Assembly (NCBI GenBank): GCA_900543085.1
Contig: UQQF01000044.1
Coordinates: forward strand, 1-17,235
Source: an uncultured Eubacteriales bacterium
GTDB taxonomy: Bacteria; Bacillota; Clostridia; Oscillospirales; Oscillospiraceae
Direction: 5' to 3'
DNA: 17,235 nt
The translations under genes and the position numbers were made by a program. A model generated the notes under the pieces. The model ran no database searches. It was not told where the DNA came from and worked only from the letters and a program-made list of their open reading frames with translations. The stretch's first letter is position 1. Each line of letters starts with the position of its first letter. Shown piece by piece: positions 1 to 6,723 of this stretch.

Positions 1-123
1 CGCGAAAAAGACCGCACCCCAGTCTCGTAAAGATTAAGGGATACCAACGTATCTATGTCGAAGCGCCAAGATAAAACTAATCCCCGGCATATTAAACCAC
101 CCAAAGCGGCTTTCCTTTCGGGG

Positions 124-167
124 TCTGGGGGGCTTTCTTTGGCCAAGACCAAAGAAAGCCTCCCAGG
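124..167. repeat. Long hairpin repeat, copy 1 (downstream of hypB)
   Basis: A 12-bp perfect stem (GGCTTTCTTTGG at 131-142, CCAAAGAAAGCC at 149-160) encloses a 6-nt loop. The stem extends outward to 124/167 with two G-T wobbles, 19 bp in all. It begins 68 nt past the hypB stop. Read in the hypB direction the loop is TCTTGG. The same architecture recurs at 13022-13069. No long T-tract follows on either strand, so this is not a textbook intrinsic terminator, although 3'-end formation or transcript protection is possible. The rest of 1-234 shows no gene. A second small hairpin (TGCAACCC/GGGTTGCA, 174-193, 4-nt loop) lies between this repeat and the hypB stop. Confidence 0.75.
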
Positions 168-234
168 AGGGGCTGCAACCCCCCCGGGTTGCACCACCCG
201 TGGGCGCGGCCGCCCAATCCCCCCTACGGGAATC

Positions 235-903
235 TCAGGGGGTTTCCTTCCAAACCCTGACCTCCCTGCGCAGCCAGTCGCACCAGGCGTCTATGCCCTC
301 GCCGGTGCGGGCGCTTATGGGGATGATCTCTATGTTCGGGTTGCGCTTTTTGGCGCGTTCGGTGACGGCGTCCAGGCTGAAGTCGAAGTAGGGCAGGACG
401 TCTATCTTGTTTATGAGCAGCACGTCGCAGACCTCGAACATCAGCGGGTACTTCAAAGGCTTGTCGTCGCCCTCGGGGACGGAGAGTATCATGGCGTTCT
501 TCACCGCACCGGTGTCGAACTCGGCGGGGCAGACGAGGTTGCCCACGTTCTCCAGTATGGCGAGGTCTATGTCCTCGGTGCCGAGCGCCTCCAGCCCCTG
601 CATGGTCATGTCCGCCGTGAGGTGGCACATGCCGCCGGTGTGCAGCTGTATCGCCTTCGCCCCCGCGTCGGCGACCGTGTGCGCGTCCACGTCGCTGTCT
701 ATGTCGGCCTCCATGACGCCTATGCGCATCTCGTCCTTCAGCGCGCCGATGGTCTTGACCAGCGTCGTGGTCTTGCCGCTGCCGGGCGAGCTCATGAGGT
801 TCAACAAAAACAGCCCGCGCCGCTTCAGTTCGGCACGCACCTTGTCTGCCTCGCGGTCGTTGCTTTCAAATACGCTCTGCTTTATCTCTATAGTCCTGAG
901 CAT
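235..903 (-). CDS. hypB: Hydrogenase nickel incorporation GTPase HypB
   Basis: The 222-residue protein belongs to the SIMIBI GTPases that use GTP to deliver nickel, with HypA, into [NiFe]-hydrogenase (or urease) in the cytoplasm. Walker A is SSPGSGKTT (residues 38-46) and the guanine-specificity motif is NKID (165-168). Metal-site residues fit HypB: Cys93-His94 in GGMCHL and Cys125 in NLVCP. There is no histidine-rich N-terminal nickel-storage tail. The ATG at 903 was chosen because AAGGAGGG lies just upstream; a longer frame to 1008 lacks a ribosome site and covers the promoter. No hypA or hydrogenase gene is visible, so it appears as a single gene. A hairpin repeat lies downstream. Family assignment is firm; the client enzyme is unknown. 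Confidence 0.95.
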   Translation of the reverse strand: MLRTIEIKQSVFESNDREADKVRAELKRRGLFLLNLMSSPGSGKTTTLVKTIGALKDEMRIGVMEADIDSDVDAHTVADAGAKAIQLHTGGMCHLTADMTMQGLEALGTEDIDLAILENVGNLVCPAEFDTGAVKNAMILSVPEGDDKPLKYPLMFEVCDVLLINKIDVLPYFDFSLDAVTERAKKRNPNIEIIPISARTGEGIDAWCDWLRREVRVWKETP

Positions 904-998
904 AATAGCCCTCCTTCTGGTCAAACCTGAATCTTTCGACCAAATTTTTGGCCATATTCGCCGGTATGACTGGCGAAATGTCAAAAGAATTCGTCTAC

Positions 999-1027
999 AG
1001 TTTAACATATGCCGTCGCGTTAGTCAA
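999..1027 (-). promoter_or_regulatory. hypB promoter
   Basis: On the minus strand TTGACT (1027-1022) is followed after 17 nt by TAAACT (1004-999), a good sigma-A-like match. The predicted leader is about 90 nt. It contains two imperfect dyads: TTCGCCAG/CCGGCGAA (957-977) and GGCCAAA/TTTGGTC (938-953). These could be operators or leader hairpins; no regulator can be named from the sequence. Confidence 0.65.
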
Positions 1028-1077
1028 ACACTATTCTCCGCCGGTCTGATCAAGGATTAAAGAGACGTTGAATTGTT

Positions 1078-1105
1078 TTGACATCCGTGAAAAATGTGGT
1101 AGAAT
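1078..1105 (+). promoter_or_regulatory. moxR-VWA operon promoter
   Basis: A consensus TTGACA (1078-1083) is followed after a 16-nt spacer by TAGAAT (1100-1105). Transcription would start near 1112, ahead of the GGGGG ribosome site at 1133-1137. The TTG of this -35 box is also the first possible start codon of the downstream frame, but as a promoter element it cannot be the translation start. Confidence 0.75.
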
Positions 1106-1146
1106 CAGCGTGTACAAACGTAACGACCTTTTGGGGGGCTGAAATA

Positions 1147-2061
1147 ATGCTAGATTTTCTGCGCCGGGAAGGCATCGACCCGGGGATAATATCCGCCATT
1201 GAGGACTTCCGCAAAGCCCACAGCGTGCCCGAGGAGGTCCGCCGCCGCGTGACGGACGCTCCGCGCTTTGAATACTACGGCAAGGAGATATGGGAGGCGG
1301 CGGCCACGGCGCTGCTGTGCGGCGAGAACCTGCTGCTCGTCGGCCCCAAGGCGACGGGCAAGAACGTGCTGGCCGAGTGCCTGGCGGCGGCCTTCGGACG
1401 CCCGAGCTGGGACATCAGCTTCTACATCAACACCGACTCCGCCTCCCTGATAGGCACGGACACGTTCAAAAACGGCGAGGTGAGCTTCCGCGCAGGACCG
1501 ATCACTCAGTGCGCCGAGCTGGGCGGCTTCGGCATCCTCGACGAGATAAACATGGCCAAGAACGAGTCGCTGGCCGTGCTGCACGCCACGCTGGACTTCC
1601 GGCGCATTATAGACGTGCCCGGCTACGACCGCATAGACATGGACGACGCCACGCGCTTCATAGCCACGATGAACTACGGCTACGCCGGAACGCGCGAGCT
1701 GAACGAGGCGCTGGTCAGCCGCTTTGTCGTGATAGACATGCCGGCCATCACCGAGGACAACCTCAAGAAGCTGCTCAAGCGCGAGCATCCCGACCTCAAG
1801 GACGAGTGGGTCAACCAGTTCGCCGGGCTGTACCAGGACATCCGCCGCAAGGTGGACAGCGCGGAGATATCCACAAAGGCGCTGGACCTCCGCGGCCTGA
1901 TGAGCGCGGTGGATCTCATGGCTCGCGGGCTGAACGCGGTCTCCGCGCTGCGCATGGGCATAGTCAACAAGGCCTTCGACCCGTTTGAACGCAAGCTGGT
2001 CGAGGACGTGGTCGCCTCGCGCATACCCGCCGACCTGGGCCGCGACGGACTCTTTGCCTGA
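1147..2061 (+). CDS. MoxR/NorQ-like AAA+ ATPase
   Basis: The 304-residue protein is an AAA+ ATPase of the MoxR/CbbQ/NorQ type, chaperone-like ATPases that remodel or insert cofactors into enzyme complexes, typically with a VWA-domain partner. Walker A is GPKATGKN (66-73), Walker B is GILDE (129-133), sensor 1 is ATMN (Asn176), and candidate arginine fingers are Arg182 and Arg192 (LVSRF). The start at ATG 1147 follows a G-rich ribosome site and leaves room for a near-consensus promoter upstream. The gene is followed after 1 nt by a VWA protein, the standard two-gene arrangement. The client is unknown: no nitric oxide reductase, Rubisco or dehydrogenase gene is adjacent, and divergent hypB (also a maturation factor) is only suggestive. 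The AAA+ assignment is firm and the subfamily probable. Confidence 0.9.
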   Translation: MLDFLRREGIDPGIISAIEDFRKAHSVPEEVRRRVTDAPRFEYYGKEIWEAAATALLCGENLLLVGPKATGKNVLAECLAAAFGRPSWDISFYINTDSASLIGTDTFKNGEVSFRAGPITQCAELGGFGILDEINMAKNESLAVLHATLDFRRIIDVPGYDRIDMDDATRFIATMNYGYAGTRELNEALVSRFVVIDMPAITEDNLKKLLKREHPDLKDEWVNQFAGLYQDIRRKVDSAEISTKALDLRGLMSAVDLMARGLNAVSALRMGIVNKAFDPFERKLVEDVVASRIPADLGRDGLFA

Positions 2062-2062
2062 C

Positions 2063-3763
2063 ATGCTCAGCGAACGCGAACGCGAGCGCGAGGAGCGGCG
2101 CGCGACAAACCTCATATGGAACGCCGCGGGCGACTACGGGCTGCACCCCAGCTCCCGCGCCTATGACGGCGAGGGCTATGCCGACGTGTACATGAACAGC
2201 ATCGTCGGCGCGGTGTACAAATACTACGACTACGGCGTCATACGCAAGCTGCTCGACGGCATGGAAAACGCCCCGCGCGGAGAGGTGTACGAGGATCTTT
2301 TCTGGACGGGGCTGGAGAACTGCGCCTATCTGCGCGCGGTTCCGGACAGGCCGGCGCTGCGGCTGCTTCGCCTCGGCTATGCCAGGGGCATTTTGAAGCA
2401 GGCGGAGGGGAAGAACGATCTCGACTTCTCCCTCGCCGACCGCGTCAAGCTGGAGCACTACCGCCGCGCCCTCGGCGAGCGTCACAAGCTCATAGAGCGC
2501 GAGGAGCGCCTGCTCGGCGCTCTGGAGTTCCCGCCGGAGCTGAGCAGCGAGGAGATAGTCTCGCGCATGAGAGAGATACTCGCCGAGTACTTCGGTGTGA
2601 CCGGGGGCATGCTCCGCCGGGAGAGCCGCGGGAAGCTGCCGCAGTTCATGGGCGGCTTCGGGCGGAAAAGGTACACCCTCGGCGCGCGCGTGCGCAGCGG
2701 GGACATGAAGCGCTCCAACAAGGCCGGACAGCCCAGCGCGATAGGGCGGCTCACCGGCGAAAAGAGCGCCGAGGAGCTGCGCGAGTACGTGAGCGAGTGC
2801 TTCGGCGAGCCCATGCTCGGCAAGGGCGAGGCGAAGGCTGTAGAGGACAGACTCTGCCGCGACAAGCACGGCGGCTGCATCCTGCACTTCACGCGCGGCG
2901 AGATGTCGGACAAGCCGCTGCGCGACGGCGAGGCGAGATTGCAGCGCATCGTCTCAAAGAACCAGGAGGCGGCCAACCGGAAGTATTACATGGACGGACT
3001 CACCGCCCACCGCCTGGCTATAATCCGCCTGACCGAGAAGGTGCGCAACTGCATCCTGGTGCACCTCGACGACTCGATGCTCAAGTCCAGGGCGGGTATG
3101 CTGGACGCCAGAGCGGTCTGGCGCGCGGTGTACCTCAACGACGGGCGCATCTTCCAGCGGCATGAGCGCACGACGGACACGGAGCTGTCCGTGGATCTGC
3201 TGCTGGACGGCTCGGCGTCGCAGCTCCAGCGTCAGGAGAGCGTGGCGACGCAGGCGTATATCCTGGCGGAGAGCCTCACGCGCTGCGGCGTGCACGTGCG
3301 CGTGTACTCGTTCTGCACCGTCGGCACCTGCACCGTGCTGCGCATCTACCGCGACTATGACGAGCCTGAGAAGAACGAGGCCGTGTTTGAGTACGCCGCC
3401 GCCGGCTTCAACCGCGACGGCCTGGCTCTGCGCGCCGCGAACTATATGCTCAGCGACACGCCGTATGAGCACAGGCTGCTGATAACGCTGTCGGACTGCA
3501 GCCCCAACGACGTGAACAAGCTGGCCACGGAGGAGGGTCGCCGGCGCGAGTACCAGGGCGAGGCCGGCGTGGCCGACTCCGCTGCGGAGGTGGAGCGGCT
3601 CCGCCGCCAGGGCGTCTCCGTCATGTGCGTCTTCACCGGCGAGGAGGCCGACCTGCCCAACGCCAGGCGCATCTACGGCCGCGAGCTGGTGCGCATACGC
3701 CACATAAGCCAGTTCGCCGACGCCGTGGGAAAAGTGATAGTGGAACTGATCGGCTCCATGTGA
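2063..3763 (+). CDS. VWA-domain (NorD/CobT-like) partner of the MoxR ATPase
   Basis: The 566-residue protein has a long charged, mostly helical N-terminal region and a C-terminal von Willebrand A domain. The MIDAS motif DGSAS is at residues 382-386. A later loop reading LITLSDCSPND resembles the metal-site segment of NorD-type proteins. Such proteins bind Mg2+ and act with the MoxR ATPase as a complex-activating chaperone pair. No signal peptide or membrane segment is seen, so it should be cytoplasmic. ATG 2063 lies 1 nt after the moxR stop. There is no clear Shine-Dalgarno sequence, implying translation coupled to moxR. The N-terminal region is not recognised beyond its resemblance to NorD/CobT-type proteins. 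An intrinsic terminator follows, so the operon is these two genes. Confidence 0.85.
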   Translation: MLSEREREREERRATNLIWNAAGDYGLHPSSRAYDGEGYADVYMNSIVGAVYKYYDYGVIRKLLDGMENAPRGEVYEDLFWTGLENCAYLRAVPDRPALRLLRLGYARGILKQAEGKNDLDFSLADRVKLEHYRRALGERHKLIEREERLLGALEFPPELSSEEIVSRMREILAEYFGVTGGMLRRESRGKLPQFMGGFGRKRYTLGARVRSGDMKRSNKAGQPSAIGRLTGEKSAEELREYVSECFGEPMLGKGEAKAVEDRLCRDKHGGCILHFTRGEMSDKPLRDGEARLQRIVSKNQEAANRKYYMDGLTAHRLAIIRLTEKVRNCILVHLDDSMLKSRAGMLDARAVWRAVYLNDGRIFQRHERTTDTELSVDLLLDGSASQLQRQESVATQAYILAESLTRCGVHVRVYSFCTVGTCTVLRIYRDYDEPEKNEAVFEYAAAGFNRDGLALRAANYMLSDTPYEHRLLITLSDCSPNDVNKLATEEGRRREYQGEAGVADSAAEVERLRRQGVSVMCVFTGEEADLPNARRIYGRELVRIRHISQFADAVGKVIVELIGSM

Positions 3764-3783
3764 GCGGCTTTCGGCTTAAATAC

Positions 3784-3813
3784 GCGCCCTTCCGGACGGA
3801 AGGGCGCTTTTTT
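3784..3813 (+). terminator. Intrinsic terminator after VWA gene
   Basis: A perfect 10-bp stem (GCGCCCTTCC / GGAAGGGCGC) with a GGAC loop is followed by six T residues. It lies 20 nt after the VWA stop. Confidence 0.95.
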
Positions 3814-3834
3814 CGCGGCGGAGTTCAAAAACAT

Positions 3835-3863
3835 TTGCCTCGCCGCCGCGCTCGTAGTAAAAT
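3835..3863 (+). promoter_or_regulatory. Promoter of alpha-hydroxy-acid oxidase gene
   Basis: TTGCCT (3835-3840), a 17-nt spacer and TAAAAT (3858-3863) lie between the upstream terminator and the next gene. The predicted leader is about 40 nt. Confidence 0.7.
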
Positions 3864-3911
3864 ACTCTTGTTATGCGGATACGCCGCTTCGCGGCGGGAG
3901 AGGAGACAACT

Positions 3912-4949
3912 ATGACACTCAATGAGATATGGGTCAAGGCTCGTGAGCTGATGGCGCCGAACTGCCGCGCCTGCCCGGTATGTAACGGCCGCGCCTGCAA
4001 GGGCGAGGTGCCCGGCGTGGGCGCTATGGGCGACGGCTCGTCCTGGACGGTGTGCACGGAGTTTCTCGAGCGCGTCAAGGTGCGCATGGACACCCTGCAT
4101 GAGCCGTGGACGCCCGACGCCTCCACCGAGCTGTTCGGCGTCAGGCTCGCGGCGCCGCTGTGCCTCGCGCCTATCGGCGGCATGAGCCACAACTATAACG
4201 GCGCGATAACCGACGAATACTGGTCGAACAGCGCCGCCGCCGGCTGCAGGGACGCCGGGATACTGGCCTTCACGGGCGACAACGCCCTGGGCGTGCAGTT
4301 CGAGCTGGGGCTGGAGGCCATACGCGCCAACGGCGGCTTCGGCGTGCCGACGGTCAAGCCCTGGCGCGACAACGCCAAGATAATCAAGCGCGCCGAGGCC
4401 TGCGCCGAGGCCGGCTGCCCCGCCATCGCCTGCGACGTCGACACTGCGGCCTACGCCAACATGGGCTCCGCCGTCAGCGAGCTTTGCGCCAAGAGCGTGG
4501 ACGACCTGGCCGAGATAGCGCGCAACTCGCCTATACCCTTCGTCGTCAAGGGCGTCATGACCGCCGAGGGCGCGCTCAAGTGCGCGGACGCGGGCTGCTC
4601 GGGCATAATCGTGTCCACGCACGGCGGACGCGTAATAACCTCGGCGCAGTCCACCGCGGAGGTGCTGCCTGAGATCCGCGCCGCGGTGGGCGACCGCCTG
4701 ACGGTGATCGTCGACGGCGGCATACGCACGGGCTACGACATCTTCAAGGTGCTCGCCCTGGGCGCGGACGCGGCCATGATAGGCCGCCCCTTCGTCGTGG
4801 CCGCCGTTGGCGGCAGCGCCCTGGACGGCGGCGCCGAGGGCGTGGCGATGTACGCCGACGCCAAGCGCGCCGAGCTGGAGAACCTGATGATAATGACCAA
4901 CTGCCGCACGGTGGACGCCATCACGGCCGACAGGGTGGTGATATCCTGA
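3912..4949 (+). CDS. FMN-dependent alpha-hydroxy-acid oxidase/dehydrogenase family protein
   Basis: The 345-residue TIM-barrel flavoprotein belongs to the glycolate/lactate oxidase family, which oxidises 2-hydroxyacids to 2-oxoacids using FMN. Visible landmarks are Lys213 (VVKGV), the catalytic His237 and Arg240 (STHGGR), and the FMN-phosphate loop with DGGIR (268-272) and IGRP (290-293). The usual Asn in SNHGGR is Thr236 here. The N-terminus carries a cysteine cluster (Cys18, 21, 24, 29) absent from classical plant and bacterial oxidases. ATG 3912 was chosen for the GGAGAGGAG ribosome site just upstream. It overlaps the next small gene, and a D-2-hydroxyacid dehydrogenase lies downstream, suggesting a role in lactate or other 2-hydroxyacid turnover. 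Substrate and electron acceptor cannot be read from the sequence. Confidence 0.9.
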   Translation: MTLNEIWVKARELMAPNCRACPVCNGRACKGEVPGVGAMGDGSSWTVCTEFLERVKVRMDTLHEPWTPDASTELFGVRLAAPLCLAPIGGMSHNYNGAITDEYWSNSAAAGCRDAGILAFTGDNALGVQFELGLEAIRANGGFGVPTVKPWRDNAKIIKRAEACAEAGCPAIACDVDTAAYANMGSAVSELCAKSVDDLAEIARNSPIPFVVKGVMTAEGALKCADAGCSGIIVSTHGGRVITSAQSTAEVLPEIRAAVGDRLTVIVDGGIRTGYDIFKVLALGADAAMIGRPFVVAAVGGSALDGGAEGVAMYADAKRAELENLMIMTNCRTVDAITADRVVIS

Positions 4950-5398
4950 ACGCGGACAGCTACGAGCAGCGCGCGGACGCGCTGCTGGAAAAGACGTGCT
5001 ACGTCATGGACTACCTGCCTGAGCCGGCGCCCACGGGAGCGCCCGGACAGCTTGTCGCGGTGGAGAACTACCTGCTGAATCACTTTGACCGCTTCGCGCT
5101 CCGGCAGCGGCTCACCGCCGCGCTGCTGAAACTCATGTGCTACCGGCGCGTGGCCGTGAGGTGGAACGGCTGGACGGACAGCCCGCAGCCGAAGCTGGTC
5201 GCGTCGGCGGTCAAGGAGCTGATGCAGAACCACTCCGGCACGCTGTACATGCTCCTGCCCGAGGACGACGCCCTGCTCGTCCTGGACTGGGACAGCCTGT
5301 ACATATCGGTCTACAACGCGCAAAAGCAGCTGCGCCGGCTGCTGAAATCCATCGCCCAGTCGGAGAACCTGGCCTGGCGCAGGTCGAAGCCGGGCTGA
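4946..5398 (+). CDS. Small uncharacterised protein, probable CTG start
   Basis: This is a soluble-looking protein of about 150 residues with no signal or membrane segment. I cannot assign it to a functional family, though the style (AVENYLLNHFDRF; LYMLLPEDDALLVLDWDSLYISVYN) resembles a conserved hypothetical of Clostridia. The first ATG is at 5006 (130 residues). In-frame coding-like sequence (NADSYEQRADALLEKTCYV) continues upstream to a CTG at 4946. That CTG overlaps the previous stop as CTGA, and the ribosome-site-like GGTGGTGAT at 4934-4942 stands just before it. I prefer the CTG start by inference; ATG 5006 is the conservative alternative. The gene is translationally coupled to the alpha-hydroxy-acid oxidase and may assist it. 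A terminator follows. Confidence 0.7.
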   Translation: MNADSYEQRADALLEKTCYVMDYLPEPAPTGAPGQLVAVENYLLNHFDRFALRQRLTAALLKLMCYRRVAVRWNGWTDSPQPKLVASAVKELMQNHSGTLYMLLPEDDALLVLDWDSLYISVYNAQKQLRRLLKSIAQSENLAWRRSKPG

Positions 5399-5404
5399 AA
5401 AACT

Positions 5405-5445
5405 GCGCCGGGACGGCCGATATCGGCCGCCCCGGCGCTTCTTCT
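5405..5445 (+). terminator. Terminator after the small gene
   Basis: GCGCCGGG (5405-5412) pairs with CCCGGCGC (5431-5438). An inner 16-nt palindrome, CGGCCGATATCGGCCG (5414-5429), extends the stem across a one-base internal mismatch. A weak T-rich run (TTCTTCT) follows. Confidence 0.8.
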
Positions 5446-5456
5446 GGCGCTCGGCT

Positions 5457-5487
5457 TTGGTTACTGCCGCGGCGGCCGTACTAAAAT
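5457..5487 (+). promoter_or_regulatory. Possible promoter of D-2-hydroxyacid dehydrogenase
   Basis: TTGGTT (5457-5462) and TAAAAT (5482-5487) are separated by 19 nt, longer than ideal. The -10 resembles that of the oxidase gene upstream. It lies between a terminator and the gene, which supports a separate transcript. Confidence 0.45.
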
Positions 5488-5522
5488 GTCAAGTGAGGCA
5501 ATCAGGAGAGGAGCTGACGCAT

Positions 5523-6509
5523 ATGAAGCTGACAGTTTACTGCACAAGGGAGGACGAGGAGGCAATTTTCCGCGCGCAGGCGGCGGAGCGCGGCGTGGAG
5601 CTGGAGCTGACGCCCAGGCGGCTGACGGAGGAGACGGCGGCGCTCGCGGCCGGCTCGCAGGCCGTGGCGATAGTAGCGTCCTGCCGCATCACGGACGGCG
5701 TGGCGCGCGCACTGCGCGACGCAGGCGTCAGGTACGTGCTCACGCGCGGCACGGGCTGCGACCACATCGACCTCGCCGCCGCGGCCGGGCACGGCCTGCG
5801 CTGCGCAAACGTGCGCGTGTACAGCCGGAACGCCGTGTCCGAGCACACGGTGATGATGGTGCTGGCGCTGCTGCGCGGACTGAAGGGCGAGCTGTTCAAG
5901 GTTCGCGACTTCAACTTCCGCCTGCCCGAAGCCCCGGCGCGGGAGCTCGGCTCGCTGACCGCCGGAGTGTTCGGCACCGGCCTGATAGGCAGCCGCACGG
6001 CGAGCTTCCTGCGCGCGTTCGGCTGCCGCGTGCTGGCGTACACGCCTCACCCGAGGCGCGAGCTGGACGGCGTGGTGGAGTACGTCACGGCGCAGGAGCT
6101 GTTCTCCCGCTCCGACGTCATAGTCTTCCACTGTGCGCTGACTGAGGACACGCGCGGCATAGTCAACCGGGAGACGATAGCCGGTATGAAGGACGGGGTG
6201 TACCTCGTGAACTCCGCCCGGGGCGAGCTGATGGACTTCGCCGCCGTGCTGGACGGGCTTAAAAGCGGGAAGATCGCCGGACTGGCCACGGACGTCTACC
6301 CGAACGAGGCCGCGTTCGTGCGCAAGAACATGGCCGGCAGCGAGCTGGACAGAGTCTTGACCGAGCTGGTGGCCATGGAAAACGTCATAGTCACCCCGCA
6401 CATAGCCTTTTACACCGGCACCGCCGTGGAGAACATCATCTCCACCACCTTTGAAAACTTCCGTTCCTTCCACGAGACGGGCAGGTGCGAAAACGAGCTG
6501 TCCGTGTGA
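5523..6509 (+). CDS. D-2-hydroxyacid dehydrogenase (D-lactate dehydrogenase/VanH-like)
   Basis: The 328-residue NAD(P)-dependent enzyme should interconvert a 2-oxoacid and a D-2-hydroxyacid, such as pyruvate and D-lactate, in the cytoplasm. The Rossmann loop is GTGLIG (151-156). The catalytic triad is Arg233 (SARGEL), Glu262 (YPNE) and His293 (TPHIAFYT). The segment YSRNAVSEHTVMM (100-112) is typical of the D-LDH/VanH branch. The residue after beta-2 that is normally Asp in NAD-specific members reads Thr174 (LAYTPHP), so cofactor preference is uncertain. ATG 5523 follows an AGGAGAGGAG ribosome site; the upstream frame extension covers the promoter. No D-Ala-D-Lac ligase is nearby, so a VanH resistance role is not supported. 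Confidence 0.9.
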   Translation: MKLTVYCTREDEEAIFRAQAAERGVELELTPRRLTEETAALAAGSQAVAIVASCRITDGVARALRDAGVRYVLTRGTGCDHIDLAAAAGHGLRCANVRVYSRNAVSEHTVMMVLALLRGLKGELFKVRDFNFRLPEAPARELGSLTAGVFGTGLIGSRTASFLRAFGCRVLAYTPHPRRELDGVVEYVTAQELFSRSDVIVFHCALTEDTRGIVNRETIAGMKDGVYLVNSARGELMDFAAVLDGLKSGKIAGLATDVYPNEAAFVRKNMAGSELDRVLTELVAMENVIVTPHIAFYTGTAVENIISTTFENFRSFHETGRCENELSV

Positions 6510-6547
6510 AAAAACAAAACCCGCTTGTTTCGTGAGAAACAAGCGGG
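6509..6547 (-). terminator. Terminator of the tRNA-Arg transcript (bidirectional)
   Basis: A perfect 12-bp stem (CCCGCTTGTTTC at 6520-6531, GAAACAAGCGGG at 6536-6547) has a 4-nt loop. On the minus strand it is followed by TTTT-G-TTTTTT, which overlaps the dehydrogenase stop codon. It begins 3 nt after the encoded CCA of the tRNA. Plus-strand readthrough from the dehydrogenase would meet the same hairpin with only a CTTT tail. Confidence 0.9.
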
Positions 6548-6550
6548 CTT

Positions 6551-6627
6551 TGGCACGCCGCAAGGGATTCGAACCCCTGACCTTCTGGTCCGTAGCCAGA
6601 CGCTCTATCCAGCTGAGCTAGCGGCGC
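6551..6627 (-). tRNA. tRNA-Arg (anticodon ACG)
   Basis: The 77-nt minus-strand cloverleaf has a 7-bp acceptor stem (GCGCCGC/GCGGCGT, first pair G-U), D arm GCTC/GAGC, anticodon stem TCTGG/CCAGA around loop CTACGGA, and a TTCGAAT T loop. The CCA is encoded (6551-6553). Anticodon ACG is presumably deaminated to ICG to read CGU, CGC and CGA. Confidence 0.97.
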
Positions 6628-6655
6628 AAATATCGGCTCGGTATCGAGCCTTTAT

Positions 6656-6684
6656 ATGTTAGCACAGCGAGCGGCAGTTTGCAA
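6656..6684 (-). promoter_or_regulatory. tRNA-Arg promoter
   Basis: On the minus strand TTGCAA (6684-6679), a 17-nt spacer and TAACAT (6661-6656). A short leader then contains the hairpin GGCTCG-ATAC-CGAGCC (6650-6635) directly before the mature 5' end. Confidence 0.65.
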
Positions 6685-6723
6685 GTGTTTTTTTGAATTT
6701 TTGCGATATTTTTTTCCCGGCTC

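Noticed and set aside
124..193. Insertion sequence end or transposon remnant
   Set aside because: The inverted repeats form a hairpin with a 6-nt loop, and no transposase or target duplication is visible.
55..930. Long plus-strand open frame opposite hypB
   Set aside because: It is antisense to a clear hypB, lacks a ribosome site, and its translation is low-complexity (Val/Gly/Leu/Arg rich), typical of the antisense frame of a GC-rich gene.
1078..1146. N-terminal extension of the MoxR ATPase from TTG 1078
   Set aside because: The TTG is the first half of a TTGACA -35 box followed by a good -10; the extension has no family similarity or ribosome site.
1150..2115. Minus-strand open frame opposite moxR
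   Set aside because: Shadow of the real gene; no ribosome site and non-protein-like composition.
5523..6509. VanH-type vancomycin resistance gene
   Set aside because: Sequence is D-LDH/VanH-like but no VanA-type ligase, VanX dipeptidase or regulator genes are adjacent.
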